Positions 1-9,936 of a stretch of 64,000 nucleotides of DNA are shown one piece after another; the stretch's first letter is position 1; the number at the start of each line of letters is the position of its first letter. The notes below the pieces were generated by a model that saw nothing but the letters and a program-made list of their open reading frames with translations, did not search any database and was not told where the DNA came from. This DNA comes from an uncultured Neomegalonema sp. (GTDB taxonomy: Bacteria; Pseudomonadota; Alphaproteobacteria; Rhodobacterales; Rhodobacteraceae). The stretch is from contig CALLLP010000025.1 in NCBI GenBank assembly GCA_938008165.1, positions 54,222 to 118,221 of the forward strand, written 5' to 3'. The position numbers were made by a program, and so were the translations under genes.

Positions 1-61
1 GTCCGATGCGAGCGCACGGGACGCGAATGTCGGTGGCGAGGTTCTGTGCACCGTCTTCTGA
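1..61 (+). CDS. rpsH: 30S ribosomal protein S8, 3' end only
   Basis: The first 61 bases read in one frame to a TGA at 59-61 and end in VGGEVLCTVF, the usual C-terminus of bacterial S8. S8 binds the central domain of 16S rRNA and helps assemble the small-subunit platform. The start lies left of the window. It precedes rplF by 47 bases, the normal spc-operon order. Confidence 0.85.
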   Translation, partial: SDASARDANVGGEVLCTVF

Positions 62-108
62 TGATTGACAAGGCGGGCGCATTGGCCCGGAAGGATTGAG
101 GGAAAATC

Positions 109-642
109 ATGTCCCGAATTGGTAAACGACCCGTCGAAGTGCCTCAGGGTGTGGAGATCAAGCTGGACGGTAACACCGTCAACGTCAAAGGCCCTAAAGG
201 TGTGCGTGTGTTCCACGCACCCGATGAAGTTGCAATCGCGATGGAAGAGGGCGCAGTGACGGTCAAGCCTGCTAATGACACGCAGCGCGCGCGTCAGATG
301 TGGGGCATGTCTCGCACGCAGATCGAGAACTGCGTGATTGGCGTCAAGGACGGCTTCATCCGCAAGCTGGAAGTGCAGGGCGTCGGGTATCGCGCTCAGG
401 CGCAGGGCAAGACGCTCAAGCTATCGCTTGGGTATTCCCACGATATCGATTTTGCGATCCCTGATGGTATCGAGGTCAAGACCCCGAAGCCGACCGAGAT
501 CGAAGTGAGCGGCATCGACCAGCAGCAGGTTGGTCAGGTCGCCGCAAACATCCGTGAGTGGCGCAAGCCTGAGCCTTACAAGGGCAAGGGTATCCGCTAT
601 GCCGACGAATATATCTTCCGTAAGGAAGGCAAAAAGAAGTAA
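109..642 (+). CDS. rplF: 50S ribosomal protein L6
   Basis: The 177-residue protein is full length for L6, which binds 23S rRNA near the GTPase-associated region of the large subunit. It begins [12 protein letters not shown], and the C-terminal region has the family [15 protein letters not shown] and [12 protein letters not shown] motifs (within residues 135-165). The ATG follows a GGAAGGATTGAGGG purine-rich stretch. It lies between rpsH and rplR and is co-transcribed in the spc operon. Confidence 0.97.
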   Translation: MSRIGKRPVEVPQGVEIKLDGNTVNVKGPKGVRVFHAPDEVAIAMEEGAVTVKPANDTQRARQMWGMSRTQIENCVIGVKDGFIRKLEVQGVGYRAQAQGKTLKLSLGYSHDIDFAIPDGIEVKTPKPTEIEVSGIDQQQVGQVAANIREWRKPEPYKGKGIRYADEYIFRKEGKKK

Positions 643-653
643 GGGCCGCGACA

Positions 654-1010
654 ATGGCAAAATCCATGTCTCCACTCGCCCGTCGCCGGATGCGGGTTCG
701 CAGCAAGCTGAAACGCGTTATGCGTGGTCGGCTTCGCCTGAGCGTTTTCCGTTCGGGCCGCAATATCTACGCGCAGGTTATCGATGACACCAAGGGTGTG
801 ACCGTTGCCTCGGCTTCGACGCTCGACAAGGATTTGTCGCTGCGCGGCAAGGCCGATGTCGATGCGGCATCGCAGGTAGGTAAACTTGTTGCCGAGCGCG
901 CGAAGGCCGCCGGGGTCGAGGATGTCTACTTCGATCGGGGTGGCTATCTGTTCCATGGCCGTGTGAAGGCGCTCGCGGATTCTGCCCGCGAAGCCGGCCT
1001 CAATTTCTAG
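654..1010 (+). CDS. rplR: 50S ribosomal protein L18
   Basis: The 118-residue protein binds 5S rRNA and places it on the central protuberance of the 50S subunit. The basic N-terminus and the terminal segment [20 protein letters not shown] with a C-terminal REAGL are typical of L18. It starts 11 bases after rplF and ends 12 bases before rpsE, consistent with one polycistronic message. Confidence 0.97.
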   Translation: MAKSMSPLARRRMRVRSKLKRVMRGRLRLSVFRSGRNIYAQVIDDTKGVTVASASTLDKDLSLRGKADVDAASQVGKLVAERAKAAGVEDVYFDRGGYLFHGRVKALADSAREAGLNF

Positions 1011-1022
1011 GAGAGCGCGCTC

Positions 1023-1598
1023 ATGGCACGTAGAGACAGAGAAGAAGAACAGTCTGAATTCGTTGATCGCCTTGTCCACATCAACCGTGTGGCCAAAGTC
1101 GTCAAGGGGGGCCGCCGTTTTGGTTTTGCCGCTCTTGTGGTGGTCGGAGATCAGAAAGGCCGTGTCGGTTTTGGCAAGGGCAAGGCCCGTGAAGTGCCGG
1201 AGGCCATCCGCAAGGCGACTGAGCAGGCAAAGACCAATATGATCCGCGTTCCTTTGCGTGAGGGTCGGACCTTGCATCATGACATCGAAGGGCGCTGGGG
1301 CGCTGGCAAGGTTGTCATGCGGACTGCGCCTGAGGGAACTGGCATCATTGCCGGGGGTCCGATGCGTGCCGTGTTCGAAACGCTGGGTATCCGTGATATC
1401 GTGGCGAAATCGAACGGTTCGCAGAACCCCTATAACATGGTTCGCGCGACCATCGAAGGTCTCAAGGCCGAAGACAGTCCCCGCCGGGTTGCTTCTCGCC
1501 GGGGCCTGAAAGTCGCGCAGCTTGTGTCTCGTCGTGGGGATGCCCCGCGTGCTGAGAAGACCGAAGAAGTGGTTTCGGAGGATGTTCAAGTTGGCTAA
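1023..1598 (+). CDS. rpsE: 30S ribosomal protein S5
   Basis: The 191-residue S5 protein acts in decoding accuracy and translocation. The N-terminal double-stranded-RNA-binding-like domain contains [20 protein letters not shown] and the central [17 protein letters not shown]. The C-terminal domain has [13 protein letters not shown] and [15 protein letters not shown]. The tail past about residue 165 is acidic and family-variable. Its last 8 bases overlap the proposed TTG start of rpmD. Confidence 0.97.
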   Translation: MARRDREEEQSEFVDRLVHINRVAKVVKGGRRFGFAALVVVGDQKGRVGFGKGKAREVPEAIRKATEQAKTNMIRVPLREGRTLHHDIEGRWGAGKVVMRTAPEGTGIIAGGPMRAVFETLGIRDIVAKSNGSQNPYNMVRATIEGLKAEDSPRRVASRRGLKVAQLVSRRGDAPRAEKTEEVVSEDVQVG

Positions 1599-1779
1599 GA
1601 CACTCGTCGTCAAGCAGGTCGGTAGCCCGATCCGCCGCCCCAAGGAGCAGCGTGATACGCTGATCGGTCTGGGTCTGAACAAGATGCATAAAACCCGCGA
1701 GCTGGAGGACACTCCTTCCGTTCGGGGCATGATCCGCAAGATTCCCCATCTTGTTCAGGTGATTGAAGAACGGGGCTAA
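1591..1779 (+). CDS. rpmD: 50S ribosomal protein L30
   Basis: The 62-residue L30 reads (M)[19 protein letters not shown] when begun at TTG 1591. An in-frame ATG exists at 1582, but the only good Shine-Dalgarno, CGGAGG at 1576-1581, directly abuts that ATG, whereas it is 9 bases before the TTG. The TTG product also starts at the usual L30 N-terminus. The gene overlaps the end of rpsE by 8 bases, suggesting translational coupling. The motif [21 protein letters not shown] is near-canonical. Confidence 0.92.
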   Translation: MAKTLVVKQVGSPIRRPKEQRDTLIGLGLNKMHKTRELEDTPSVRGMIRKIPHLVQVIEERG

Positions 1780-1851
1780 GGCCCTGAATAACGATACCGT
1801 GTTCCGGGTGCCTGTTGACGCACACCCGTGCTTCCGGTCAAGGAGAGCGTC

Positions 1852-2361
1852 ATGATCAAGTTGAATGAACTGCGCGATAACGCCGGTGCGACCAAGGCAA
1901 AGAAACGCCGTGGACGCGGCCCCGGTTCTGGCCTCGGTAAAATGGGTGGTCGGGGCATCAAGGGCCAGACCTCGCGTTCCGGTGTTGCGATCAAGGGGTT
2001 CGAAGGTGGGCAGATGCCCATCCATCGCCGCCTGCCCAAGCGCGGATTCAACAGCATCAATCGCAAGGAATTCGCGGTTGTGAATACGGGCCAGCTTCAG
2101 GCAGCTATCGACCGGGGTGCGATCGATGCATCCCAGCCCGTTACGATGGCATCGCTGATCGACGGCGGTGTCGTGCGTCGTGCTCGCAAGCATGGGCTGC
2201 GTATTCTCGGAAAAGGGGAGCTGAATGCTTCCCTGACGATTACGGCTGCTGGCGCTTCCGCCGGGGCCAATGAGATCGTTTCCAAGGCTGGCGGTTCGAT
2301 CACGATCGAAGCTGTCGCCCCGCAAGCCGCAGAAGCGAAAGCGGCGGAACAGGACGCGTGA
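1852..2361 (+). CDS. rplO: 50S ribosomal protein L15
   Basis: The 169-residue protein is an early assembly protein of the large subunit. It starts [13 protein letters not shown] at ATG 1852, after GGAG at 1842-1845; an upstream GTG at 1828 has no comparable ribosome binding site. The glycine- and lysine-rich N-terminus ([20 protein letters not shown]) is the family signature that threads into rRNA. The C-terminal globular half ends in an Ala/Glu-rich tail. secY follows after 37 bases. Confidence 0.96.
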   Translation: MIKLNELRDNAGATKAKKRRGRGPGSGLGKMGGRGIKGQTSRSGVAIKGFEGGQMPIHRRLPKRGFNSINRKEFAVVNTGQLQAAIDRGAIDASQPVTMASLIDGGVVRRARKHGLRILGKGELNASLTITAAGASAGANEIVSKAGGSITIEAVAPQAAEAKAAEQDA

Positions 2362-2398
2362 GCGAAGGCTCGCGCTATTCTCCGAATCGGAGTGCATG

Positions 2399-3730
2399 AT
2401 GGCTTCGGCTGCAGAACAACTCGCCGCGAATATGAGCTGGAAGGCCTTTGGCAAAGCCAAGGACCTTCAAAACCGCCTGTTGTTCACACTCGGGCTGTTG
2501 ATCGTATATCGGCTTGGTACTTACATTCCCTTACCGGGCGTCGACCCTGAACAGCTTGCCGCTCTTGTCGAGCGCGCTCAGGGGGGTATTGGCGATATCC
2601 TCAATACCTTTACGGGTGGTGCCATCGGTCGCATGTCGATCTTTGCGCTCGGTATCATGCCGTATATCTCCGCTTCGATTATCATGCAGCTGATGACCTC
2701 GATGGTCCCCTCGCTTGAGAAATTGAAGAAAGAGGGCGAGCAGGGCCGTAAAAAGATCAACCAGTATACCCGCTACGGTACTCTGGCGCTGGCCACGGTT
2801 CAGGCTTGGGGTATGGCTTCGGGGCTGGATTCCAACGGTATTTCCAGCGATCCGGGCATGTTCTTCCGCATCGTCGCCGCCACGACATTGGTGGGCGGCA
2901 CCATGTTTCTGATGTGGCTGGGCGAGCAGATCACTGCGCGCGGCGTCGGCAATGGTATTTCGCTGATCATCTTTTGCGGTATCGTTGCGGAGCTTCCCGG
3001 CGCGATTGCACAGACCCTGTCTCTGGGTCAGCAGGGTATCTTGTCGCCTGCAATCATCATCGGCATCATCATCATGGCCATCGTGGTCATCGCGTTTGTG
3101 GTCTTCATGGAGCGGGCGCAGCGTCGTATTCTGATCCAATACCCCAAGCGACAGGTCAATCAGGGCAAGATGGTCGGTGGTGAGAACTCGCATTTGCCGC
3201 TCAAGGTCAATACGGCCGGTGTCATTCCGCCCATCTTTGCCTCGTCGTTGCTGATCCTGCCCTTGACGGCGGTTGGTTTCTTCGGTCAGGGCGGTCCGGA
3301 TTGGCTGACGACCGTGACCAGTCTTCTGGGGCGTGGGCAGCCGCTTTATCTCGGCCTCTACGTGGCTTTGATCGTGTTTTTCGCCTTTTTCTACACGGCT
3401 GTTGTGTTCAATCCTGAGGAAGTGTCCGAGAATCTCAAGCGCCATGGCGGTTTTGTTCCCGGTATCCGGCCCGGTAAGAATACGTCGAAATATCTCGATT
3501 ATGTTCTGACGCGACTGACTGTCGTTGGCGCGATCTATCTCTCGCTGGTCTGTCTGTTGCCTGAAATCCTGACCTCGCGTATGTCTGTGCCGTTCTACTT
3601 TGGCGGAACATCCTTGCTGATTATTGTCAGCGTGACGATGGACACTGTATCGCAAATCCAGAGTCATCTGTTGGCGCATCAATATGAAGGTTTGATCCAG
3701 CGGTCGAAACTGAGAGGGCGCAAGCGGTGA
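2399..3730 (+). CDS. secY: Sec translocon channel subunit SecY
   Basis: The 443-residue polytopic inner-membrane protein forms the protein-conducting channel with SecE and SecG. About ten hydrophobic segments are readable. Family motifs include [13 protein letters not shown] near residue 35, [11 protein letters not shown] near 85, and [16 protein letters not shown] and [19 protein letters not shown] in the second half. Tandem ATGs at 2396 and 2399 are possible starts; 2399 gives better spacing to GGAG at 2389-2392. Its stop overlaps the GTG of adk by four bases. Confidence 0.96.
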   Translation: MASAAEQLAANMSWKAFGKAKDLQNRLLFTLGLLIVYRLGTYIPLPGVDPEQLAALVERAQGGIGDILNTFTGGAIGRMSIFALGIMPYISASIIMQLMTSMVPSLEKLKKEGEQGRKKINQYTRYGTLALATVQAWGMASGLDSNGISSDPGMFFRIVAATTLVGGTMFLMWLGEQITARGVGNGISLIIFCGIVAELPGAIAQTLSLGQQGILSPAIIIGIIIMAIVVIAFVVFMERAQRRILIQYPKRQVNQGKMVGGENSHLPLKVNTAGVIPPIFASSLLILPLTAVGFFGQGGPDWLTTVTSLLGRGQPLYLGLYVALIVFFAFFYTAVVFNPEEVSENLKRHGGFVPGIRPGKNTSKYLDYVLTRLTVVGAIYLSLVCLLPEILTSRMSVPFYFGGTSLLIIVSVTMDTVSQIQSHLLAHQYEGLIQRSKLRGRKR

Positions 3731-4371
3731 ACATCATTTTGCTCGGCCCTCCCGGAGCCGGAAAAGGAACTCAGGCGCGTATTCTGGTTGACCATAAAGG
3801 GATGGTTCAACTCTCCACCGGCGACATGCTGCGCGAAGCCGTGGCCGCCGGAACCGAGATCGGCAAACAGGCCAAGGCGGTCATGGATGCCGGGGATCTG
3901 GTGACCGACGAGATCGTTATCGGCATCATTTCGGACCGTCTCGATCAACCGGATGTCAGTGGTGGCGCGATCTTTGATGGCTTTCCGAGAACTCTTGCCC
4001 AAGCGGATGCACTGTCCGAATTGCTGGCCCATAAGGGCATGGCCCTTGATGCGGTCGTCGAAATGCGGTGTGACGATGAGGCGCTGATCGAGCGTGTCGT
4101 CGGTCGTTTCACCTGCGCAGTTTGCGGGGAAGGGTATCACTCGACATTCAAGACCCCTCAGAAAGAGGGTGTTTGCGATAAATGCGGGTCGCATGACTTC
4201 AAACATCGGCCTGACGATAATGAAGACGCAATGCGTAACCGTCTTCTTGTCTACTACAAGGAAACATCCCCGTTGATTGGCTACTACCATGCCAAAGGCG
4301 CACTCAAGGCGGTGGATGGTACGGCGGATATTGATGTGGTGACGGCACAGATTGCCGCTTGCCTCACTTGA
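3727..4371 (+). CDS. adk: Adenylate kinase, zinc-LID type
   Basis: The 214-residue enzyme interconverts ATP and AMP with two ADP. The P-loop [11 protein letters not shown] is at residues 7-17, the AMP-binding [10 protein letters not shown] near 31, and DGFPRT near 84. The LID carries four cysteines (CAVC and CDKC, near residues 130-153), predicting a structural zinc as in long-LID adenylate kinases. The start is GTG, sharing GTGA with the secY stop, so it is translationally coupled in the usual alphaproteobacterial secY-adk-rpsM order. Confidence 0.96.
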   Translation: MNIILLGPPGAGKGTQARILVDHKGMVQLSTGDMLREAVAAGTEIGKQAKAVMDAGDLVTDEIVIGIISDRLDQPDVSGGAIFDGFPRTLAQADALSELLAHKGMALDAVVEMRCDDEALIERVVGRFTCAVCGEGYHSTFKTPQKEGVCDKCGSHDFKHRPDDNEDAMRNRLLVYYKETSPLIGYYHAKGALKAVDGTADIDVVTAQIAACLT

Positions 4372-4463
4372 ATTTTCTTATGCGTTGAAAAAGCGTGTGA
4401 GGACTTGAAAAGACGGGCGGTTCGGGATACTCCCGCCGCTCCCGACTCGATGGAGAGAAAATC

Positions 4464-4832
4464 GTGGCCCGTATTGCTGGCGTGAACATCCCGACCAATA
4501 AGCGCGTCGTTATCGCGTTGACCTATATCCATGGCATCGGCCCGAGTGTCGCAAGCGAGATTTGCGAGAAAGTCGGGCTTGATAATACACGCCGTGTCAA
4601 TGAACTGACGGATGCCGAAGTCCTTCAGATCCGTGAAACGATCGATGCCGATTACATGGTCGAGGGTGACCTGCGCCGTGAGCGCATGATGAACATCAAA
4701 CGACTGATGGATCTCGGTTGCTATCGCGGTCTTCGCCATCGCCGGGGCCTGCCTGTCCGTGGCCAGCGCACCCATACCAATGCACGCACCCGCAAAGGCC
4801 CCGCGAAGGCCATCGCTGGCAAGAAGAAATAA
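4464..4832 (+). CDS. rpsM: 30S ribosomal protein S13
   Basis: The 122-residue protein of the small-subunit head contacts the large subunit and P-site tRNA. It begins [13 protein letters not shown] from a GTG start behind GGAGAG. It contains the helix-hairpin segment THIHGIG-like [11 protein letters not shown] and the basic tail [20 protein letters not shown]. The 92-base gap after adk may hold the alpha-operon leader, but I saw no clear conserved structure there. rpsK starts 12 bases after its stop. Confidence 0.97.
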   Translation: MARIAGVNIPTNKRVVIALTYIHGIGPSVASEICEKVGLDNTRRVNELTDAEVLQIRETIDADYMVEGDLRRERMMNIKRLMDLGCYRGLRHRRGLPVRGQRTHTNARTRKGPAKAIAGKKK

Positions 4833-4844
4833 GGAGGCCGATCG

Positions 4845-5234
4845 ATGGCCCGTGAACGGCAGCGCGCCAAGCGCAAAGAACGCAAGAACATTGCATCGGG
4901 TGTCGCCCATGTTAATGCGAGCTTCAACAATACGTTGATCTCGATTACCGATGTGCAGGGGAACGCGATTTCGTGGTCTTCTTCTGGCACCATGGGTTTT
5001 AAGGGATCGCGTAAATCGACCCCCTATGCCGCACAGATGGCGGCCGAGGACGCCGGTAAGAAGGCGCAGGAGCACGGTATGCGCACGCTCGAAGTGATGG
5101 TTCAGGGTCCGGGATCGGGCCGTGAATCTGCTTTGCGCGCCCTTCAGGCTGTCGGTTTTACCATTACGGCGATCCGCGATGTGACCCCGATCCCCCATAA
5201 CGGCTGTCGCCCACCAAAGCGCCGCCGCGTCTGA
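4845..5234 (+). CDS. rpsK: 30S ribosomal protein S11
   Basis: The 129-residue protein of the 30S platform contacts mRNA near the E site. The segments [32 protein letters not shown] and [13 protein letters not shown] are family-diagnostic, and the C-terminus [15 protein letters not shown] is the universal S11 ending. It is preceded by AAGGAGG and lies between rpsM and rpoA. Confidence 0.97.
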   Translation: MARERQRAKRKERKNIASGVAHVNASFNNTLISITDVQGNAISWSSSGTMGFKGSRKSTPYAAQMAAEDAGKKAQEHGMRTLEVMVQGPGSGRESALRALQAVGFTITAIRDVTPIPHNGCRPPKRRRV

Positions 5235-5237
5235 ATT

Positions 5238-5289
5238 CACGCGCTCTTTATTGATGCGCGTGGATATCCCCGTTCCGGTTTCGCCGGGG
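5238..5289 (+). other. Leader hairpins between rpsK and rpoA
   Basis: The 140-base gap before rpoA can form two stems: a 7-bp stem pairing 5238-5244 (CACGCGC) with 5256-5262 across an 11-base loop, and a 5-bp stem pairing 5268-5272 with 5285-5289. Neither is followed by a T tract, so they look like leader structure or an RNase site rather than a terminator. Function is not known. Confidence 0.35.
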
Positions 5290-5374
5290 CGGGTTCGTCG
5301 TTTGAACCACGGATACGGAATCCCTCGGGAGATATGGGCGACGGTTCATCGTCCATACGAGAATGGAGGCTCCA

Positions 5375-6391
5375 TTGATCCAGAAGAACTGGACCGATCT
5401 AATCAAGCCCAATTCGCTTGATATTCAACCGGGTGTCGACCCGAAGAAAAAAGCGACGATCATCGCCGAACCGATGGAGCGGGGCTTTGGCCTGACCATG
5501 GGTAACGCGTTGCGTCGCGTCTTGCTCTCCTCGATTCAGGGTGCGGCAGTAACGTCGATCCAGATCGATGGCGTGCTGCATGAATTCAGCTCGGTTGCGG
5601 GCGTTCGCGAGGACGTTACCGATATCGTGCTGAACATCAAATCCCTGGCGCTGGCCATGCATGCCGAGGGGCCGAAACGCCTGTCGCTTCACGCAAAAGG
5701 CCCCGGCCCGGTCAAGGCATCGGCAATTACCGAAACCTCTGATGTCGAGATCATGAATCCCGACCATGTGATCTGTCACCTCGATGACGGGGCAGAGATC
5801 CACATGGAGCTGACCGTCGAGGTCGGTAAGGGCTATGTTCCGGCGGATAACAACCGCGCCGAGGATGCGCCTATCGGTGTGATTCCGGTCGATGCGCTTT
5901 ACAGCCCGGTGCGCCGGGTCAGCTATAAGGTCGAGCCGACCCGTGAGGGACAGGTTCTCGATTACGACAAGCTGACCATGACCATCGAAACGGATGGCTC
6001 GATTACGCCGGAAGACGTGCTGGCCTTCGCCGCGCGCATTCTTCAGGATCAACTGCGCACTTTCGTCAACTTCGAAGAGCCGGAAGAGCAGGTCCGCCAG
6101 ACCGAAGAGCCGGAGCTGGAATTCAACCCGCTCTTGCTCAAGAAGGTGGATGAGCTTGAATTGTCGGTTCGTTCGGCAAACTGCCTGAAGAACGATAACA
6201 TCGTCTATATCGGTGATCTGATTCAGAAAACCGAGGCCGAAATGCTCCGGACGCCAAACTTCGGGCGCAAATCCCTAAATGAGATCAAGGAAGTGCTTAA
6301 TGGCATGGGTCTGCATCTTGGGATGGATGTGACCGAGTGGCCCCCCGAAAATATCGACGAGTTGTCGAAGAAATTCGAAGACCAGTTCTGA
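5375..6391 (+). CDS. rpoA: RNA polymerase alpha subunit
   Basis: The 338-residue alpha subunit nucleates RNA polymerase assembly; its C-terminal domain binds UP elements and activators. The N-terminal domain has [20 protein letters not shown] near residue 35. The linker is followed by the C-terminal domain with [16 protein letters not shown] and [19 protein letters not shown] place the start at TTG 5375, giving [12 protein letters not shown], because GGAGG at 5365-5369 is 5 bases before it and overlaps the only upstream ATG (5363). Confidence 0.96.
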   Translation: MIQKNWTDLIKPNSLDIQPGVDPKKKATIIAEPMERGFGLTMGNALRRVLLSSIQGAAVTSIQIDGVLHEFSSVAGVREDVTDIVLNIKSLALAMHAEGPKRLSLHAKGPGPVKASAITETSDVEIMNPDHVICHLDDGAEIHMELTVEVGKGYVPADNNRAEDAPIGVIPVDALYSPVRRVSYKVEPTREGQVLDYDKLTMTIETDGSITPEDVLAFAARILQDQLRTFVNFEEPEEQVRQTEEPELEFNPLLLKKVDELELSVRSANCLKNDNIVYIGDLIQKTEAEMLRTPNFGRKSLNEIKEVLNGMGLHLGMDVTEWPPENIDELSKKFEDQF

Positions 6392-6401
6392 GAACAACCG
6401 G

Positions 6402-6419
6402 CGCGGCCTTCTGGCCGCG
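6402..6419 (+). other. Hairpin between rpoA and rplQ
   Basis: A perfect 7-bp stem pairs CGCGGCC (6402-6408) with GGCCGCG (6413-6419) around a TTCT loop, 10 bases after the rpoA stop. There is no T tract, so rather than a full terminator it may be a processing or attenuation element that sets the ratio of rpoA to rplQ message. Confidence 0.4.
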
Positions 6420-6493
6420 TCATTCCATAAAGCGATCGTCTAAAATCAAAAAGATCATCAAGGCGATCTGACAAAGCACAGAGGTAAAACCCG

Positions 6494-6925
6494 ATGCGAC
6501 ACGGAAACGGACGGCGGAAACTCAACCGCACCCATTCTCACCGACAGGCATTGCTGGCCAACATGGCCGCGTCCCTGATCGAGCATGAGCAGATCAAAAC
6601 AACTTTGCCCAAGGCTAAAGAACTTCGCCCCTATGTGGAGAAACTGATTACACTGGGTAAGCGCGGTGACGTGCATTCCCGCCGCGTGGCGCGCAGCAAA
6701 CTCAAGACCGATGAAGCGGTTACGCGCTTGTTCGACGTGATTGCGGCTCGTTATGCCGACCGCGCCGGTGGCTATACGCGCATCATGAAGGCGGGGTTCC
6801 GCTATGGTGATGCGGCCCCGATGGCGGTGATTGAAATGGTCGATCGCGATCCGGAGGCCAAAGGCTATGGCGACCGCGAACGCCTTGCCCTTGAAGATGA
6901 AGCCGAAATGGCGGCTGCGACCTGA
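6494..6925 (+). CDS. rplQ: 50S ribosomal protein L17
   Basis: The 143-residue L17 lies near the exit tunnel of the 50S subunit. The N-terminus [20 protein letters not shown] and the internal [17 protein letters not shown] and [20 protein letters not shown] are typical. An acidic C-terminal extension past about residue 120 is common in alphaproteobacteria. This is the last gene of the alpha operon, and a terminator follows within 30 bases. Confidence 0.97.
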   Translation: MRHGNGRRKLNRTHSHRQALLANMAASLIEHEQIKTTLPKAKELRPYVEKLITLGKRGDVHSRRVARSKLKTDEAVTRLFDVIAARYADRAGGYTRIMKAGFRYGDAAPMAVIEMVDRDPEAKGYGDRERLALEDEAEMAAAT

Positions 6926-6953
6926 TTTCAGGCTTCATTCCGACCGTTATCCC

Positions 6954-6985
6954 AAAGCGCCTCCATCCGGGGGCGCTTTTCTTTT
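6954..6985 (+). terminator. Rho-independent terminator of the alpha operon
   Basis: AAAGCGCC (6954-6961) pairs with GGCGCTTT (6972-6979), with GC-rich loop bases that can extend the stem, followed by TTTTCTTTT. It lies 28 bases after rplQ and before the protease gene, so it ends the ribosomal transcript. Confidence 0.85.
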
Positions 6986-7075
6986 GTTTGGTGCTTTCTC
7001 AATCCTGCCCATGGGGTTTGATGTCGCCGGTGAAGGTATTAGGTATAGAACAGGAACATCGGCGGGGAGGATGGT

Positions 7076-8566
7076 ATGCGGTGGGTTGGTAGTCGATCTC
7101 TCGGTATTGCGGTGGCCTGTATCGGGGCCGCGATGCTGATTGCATTTGGCATCGGGCAGGGCGTTCCGCGTCAGGATGGCGCGATTCAGACTGCACGGAT
7201 ATCTGAACCCGCCCCTCTTGATGTCTATACTGTGCCGACCTCGCGCTATCGTGCCTCCGACTCGGTGGAGATTGTGCCGCAATCGGCGCAGCAGATGAGC
7301 CTGTCCTTTGCCCCGGTCGTGCGTAATGCGGCCCCGGCTGTCGTGAGCATCTACACCCGTACTGCCATGCGTCGCCGCTTTGCCGATCCGATGTTTGAGA
7401 TGTTTTTCGGGCAGACCTTTGGCGCGCAGGCACAGCCACAGACATCGCTTGGCTCTGGTGTGATCGTCGATCCGGGCGGGATTTTGCTGACGAATGCCCA
7501 TGTGATCGAGGGGGCCGATGAAATCACCGTCGCCTTGAATGACCGGCGCGAGTTTTTGGCGCGCGTGTTGCTGGTGGATTCGCGTACCGATCTGGCGGTT
7601 TTGCAGATCGATGCGAGCCGGTTGCCGGTTTTGGAGTTTCGCGATTCGGATACGATGGAAGTCGGCGATCTTGTCCTCGCCATCGGCAATCCGTTTGGCG
7701 TCGGTCAGACGGTGACAAGCGGCATTATTTCGGCGCAGGCGCGCAGTGCGGAAGACGGGCGTGTCTTCATTCAGACGGATGCGGCCATCAATCCGGGCAA
7801 TTCGGGAGGGGCGCTGATCGACATGACCGGGCGCCTGATCGGGATCAATACGATGATCCTCAGCCCCTCCGGCGGGTCGAACGGTATCGGTTTTGCCATC
7901 CCCGCTGATCTCGCGCGGCAAGCGGTGGAATCGGCGTCGAAGGGCAGCGCGACCATCGCGCGGGCATGGCTTGGGATCGATGGACAGCCGGTGACGCAGG
8001 AAATTGCGGAATCCCTTGGCCTCGAATTACCCAAGGGCGTGATTCTCTCGCGGCTGCATCCGCGCAGTTCGCTGCGGGAGGCGGGCTTGCGCGCGGGGGA
8101 TGTGGTGCTGGATGTGGAGGGGTTGCCCGTCACCGATCTCGCATCGCTCGATTATCGTCTCGGAACCGGCAAACTCGGCGCGAGCCTGCCGGTTGGGTAT
8201 CTGCGCGGGGGGGTGCGGCGGGAGGTGGCCGTGCGCCTGATGACGGCGCCAGAGACGCCGCCGCGTAATCTGTCGGAGATCGGCGGGCGCACACCCCTGT
8301 CCGGCATCATGATCGCGAATGTCAATCCGGCGCTGGCGCAGGAGCGGGGGATCGATCCGGTGCTTGAAGGCGTGATCGTGCTGGAGACGGGGCGCAGCTA
8401 TGCCGCCCGATACGGTCTGCGAGGCGGCGATGTGTTGCGCGAGATTAACGGGGTGCCGATCCGGCAAGTCGATGATGTGGAGACGGCCATGGCGCGTTCG
8501 GATGGATATTGGCAAATCGCCATTGAGCGGAACGGGCGATTGCTCCGCCTCGATACACGCGGATGA
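7076..8566 (+). CDS. Do-like (DegP/DegQ family) periplasmic serine protease
   Basis: This 496-residue exported protease degrades or refolds damaged envelope proteins. An N-terminal hydrophobic segment (about residues 10-28) is a signal peptide or anchor. The trypsin-like domain holds the triad His142 (TNAHVIEG), Asp172 (SRTDLAVLQ) and Ser243 (NPGNSGGALID). Two C-terminal PDZ-like domains follow (about residues 300-385 and 405-490). The gene has its own start after the alpha-operon terminator and GGGAGG ahead of ATG 7076. It overlaps rarA by ATGA. The subfamily (DegP, DegQ or MucD type) cannot be decided here. Confidence 0.9.
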   Translation: MRWVGSRSLGIAVACIGAAMLIAFGIGQGVPRQDGAIQTARISEPAPLDVYTVPTSRYRASDSVEIVPQSAQQMSLSFAPVVRNAAPAVVSIYTRTAMRRRFADPMFEMFFGQTFGAQAQPQTSLGSGVIVDPGGILLTNAHVIEGADEITVALNDRREFLARVLLVDSRTDLAVLQIDASRLPVLEFRDSDTMEVGDLVLAIGNPFGVGQTVTSGIISAQARSAEDGRVFIQTDAAINPGNSGGALIDMTGRLIGINTMILSPSGGSNGIGFAIPADLARQAVESASKGSATIARAWLGIDGQPVTQEIAESLGLELPKGVILSRLHPRSSLREAGLRAGDVVLDVEGLPVTDLASLDYRLGTGKLGASLPVGYLRGGVRREVAVRLMTAPETPPRNLSEIGGRTPLSGIMIANVNPALAQERGIDPVLEGVIVLETGRSYAARYGLRGGDVLREINGVPIRQVDDVETAMARSDGYWQIAIERNGRLLRLDTRG

Positions 8567-9867
8567 GCGATCTGTTCGGCGCGGCGGGGCTGGAAAAGGA
8601 CGCCCCGCGCCCCTTGGCGGATCGCCTGCGCCCGACCGTTCTGTCCGAGGTGATCGGACAGGATCATCTGCTCGCCGATGAGGCGCCGTTGGGGCGGATG
8701 GTGGCGGCGCGCAGGCTCGGCTCCGCGATTCTCTGGGGACCACCGGGGGTGGGCAAGACAACCATCGCCCGGTTGCTGGCCGATGCAAGCGATCTGCATT
8801 TCGAGCAGGTCAGCGCGATCTTTACCGGCGTTGCCGATTTGCGAAAGGTCTTCGATGCGGCCAAAGGGCGGCGGGCGACAGGGCAGGGCACACTCCTGTT
8901 TGTCGATGAAATCCATCGCTTTAACCGGGCACAGCAGGACAGCTTTTTGCCGCATATGGAAGATGGCTCGATCATTCTGATCGGGGCGACGACCGAGAAT
9001 CCGTCCTTTGAGCTGAACGCGGCAATCCTGAGCCGCGCGCAGGTGCTCGTCCTGCGCCGCCTTGACGAGACGGCATTGGAAACCCTGCTGACACGGGCCG
9101 AGCAGGCCCATCGCCCCCTGCCATTGACGCCGGAAGCCCGCGAAACCCTGATCGCGATGGCGGATGGGGATGGCCGGTTCTTGCTCAATCTTGCCGAAGA
9201 ATTGTTGGTGCTGCGTGAGGCCGATCCGCTCGATGCGCAGGCCCTGACGGCGGCGCTGGCCCGGCGCGCACCGATTTATGACAAGGGACGCGAGGGGCAT
9301 TACAACCTGATTTCGGCATTGCATAAATCGGTCCGAGGGTCTGACCCGGATGCGGCGCTCTACTGGCTGGCGCGGATGCTCAAGGGCGGCGAAGATCCGC
9401 TCTATATCGCCCGCCGGGTCGTGCGAATGGCCATCGAGGATGTTGGGCTGGCGGACCCGCAAGCGATGACGCAGGCACTGGCGGCAAAGGAAACCTACGA
9501 CTTTCTTGGCTCGCCGGAAGGGGAACTCGCGATTGCACAGGCAGTTGTCTATATCGCGACCGCGCCGAAATCCAACGCGGCCTATGCCGCCTACAAGGCC
9601 GCGATGAGGGCGGCCGGGGAGACCGGATCGCTCGATCCGCCCATGCATATCCTGAATGCGCCGACAACGATGATGAAGAATATGGGATATGGCAAGGACT
9701 ATGCCTATGACCATGACGCGCCGGACGGGTTCTCTGGCCGCGATTACTTTCCCGAAGCGATGGGGCGCACCCGGTTCTATGATCCCGTGGAGCGGGGATT
9801 CGAGCGCGATTTGCGCAAGCGGCTCGATTATTGGAGTGAGTTGAGAAAAAAGCGTCGGAAAGAGTGA
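8563..9867 (+). CDS. rarA: Replication-associated recombination protein RarA (MgsA)
   Basis: The 434-residue AAA+ ATPase acts at stalled replication forks and interacts with the clamp and SSB. Residues 20-40 read RPTVLSEVIGQDHLL. Walker A is WGPPGVGKTT near residue 63 and Walker B LFVDEIHRFN near 110. The sensor segment is GATTENPSFELNAAILSR. The C-terminal tetramerization region contains LISALHKSVRGSDPDAALYW and LNAPTTMMKNMGYGKDYAYDHD. The start ATG overlaps the protease stop, so the two are coupled. Confidence 0.95.
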   Translation: MSDLFGAAGLEKDAPRPLADRLRPTVLSEVIGQDHLLADEAPLGRMVAARRLGSAILWGPPGVGKTTIARLLADASDLHFEQVSAIFTGVADLRKVFDAAKGRRATGQGTLLFVDEIHRFNRAQQDSFLPHMEDGSIILIGATTENPSFELNAAILSRAQVLVLRRLDETALETLLTRAEQAHRPLPLTPEARETLIAMADGDGRFLLNLAEELLVLREADPLDAQALTAALARRAPIYDKGREGHYNLISALHKSVRGSDPDAALYWLARMLKGGEDPLYIARRVVRMAIEDVGLADPQAMTQALAAKETYDFLGSPEGELAIAQAVVYIATAPKSNAAYAAYKAAMRAAGETGSLDPPMHILNAPTTMMKNMGYGKDYAYDHDAPDGFSGRDYFPEAMGRTRFYDPVERGFERDLRKRLDYWSELRKKRRKE

Positions 9868-9881
9868 TTGCCACCATAGAA

Positions 9882-9908
9882 AAGGGCCACACCGATGGCG
9901 TGGCCCTT
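9882..9908 (-). terminator. Terminator hairpin for a leftward transcript (may also end rarA)
   Basis: A perfect 9-bp stem pairs AAGGGCCAC (9882-9890) with GTGGCCCTT (9900-9908). The T run lies on the minus strand (AAAA on the plus strand at 9879-9882), so it is best oriented to end the leftward transcript of the 25-codon ORF at 9937-10014. On the plus strand it could also stop rarA readthrough. Confidence 0.7.
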
Positions 9909-9936
9909 CGCAGGAATGGTCTCAAAGACCGTACCG

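Noticed and set aside
597..1739. Long minus-strand open frame antisense to rplR-rpsE-rpmD
   Set aside because: The opposite strand encodes ribosomal proteins in proper frames and the antisense product has no recognisable family features.
2531..3682. Long minus-strand open frame opposite secY
   Set aside because: secY is certain from motifs and context; the antisense frame is Arg/His/Gln/Asp-rich and looks like a shadow.
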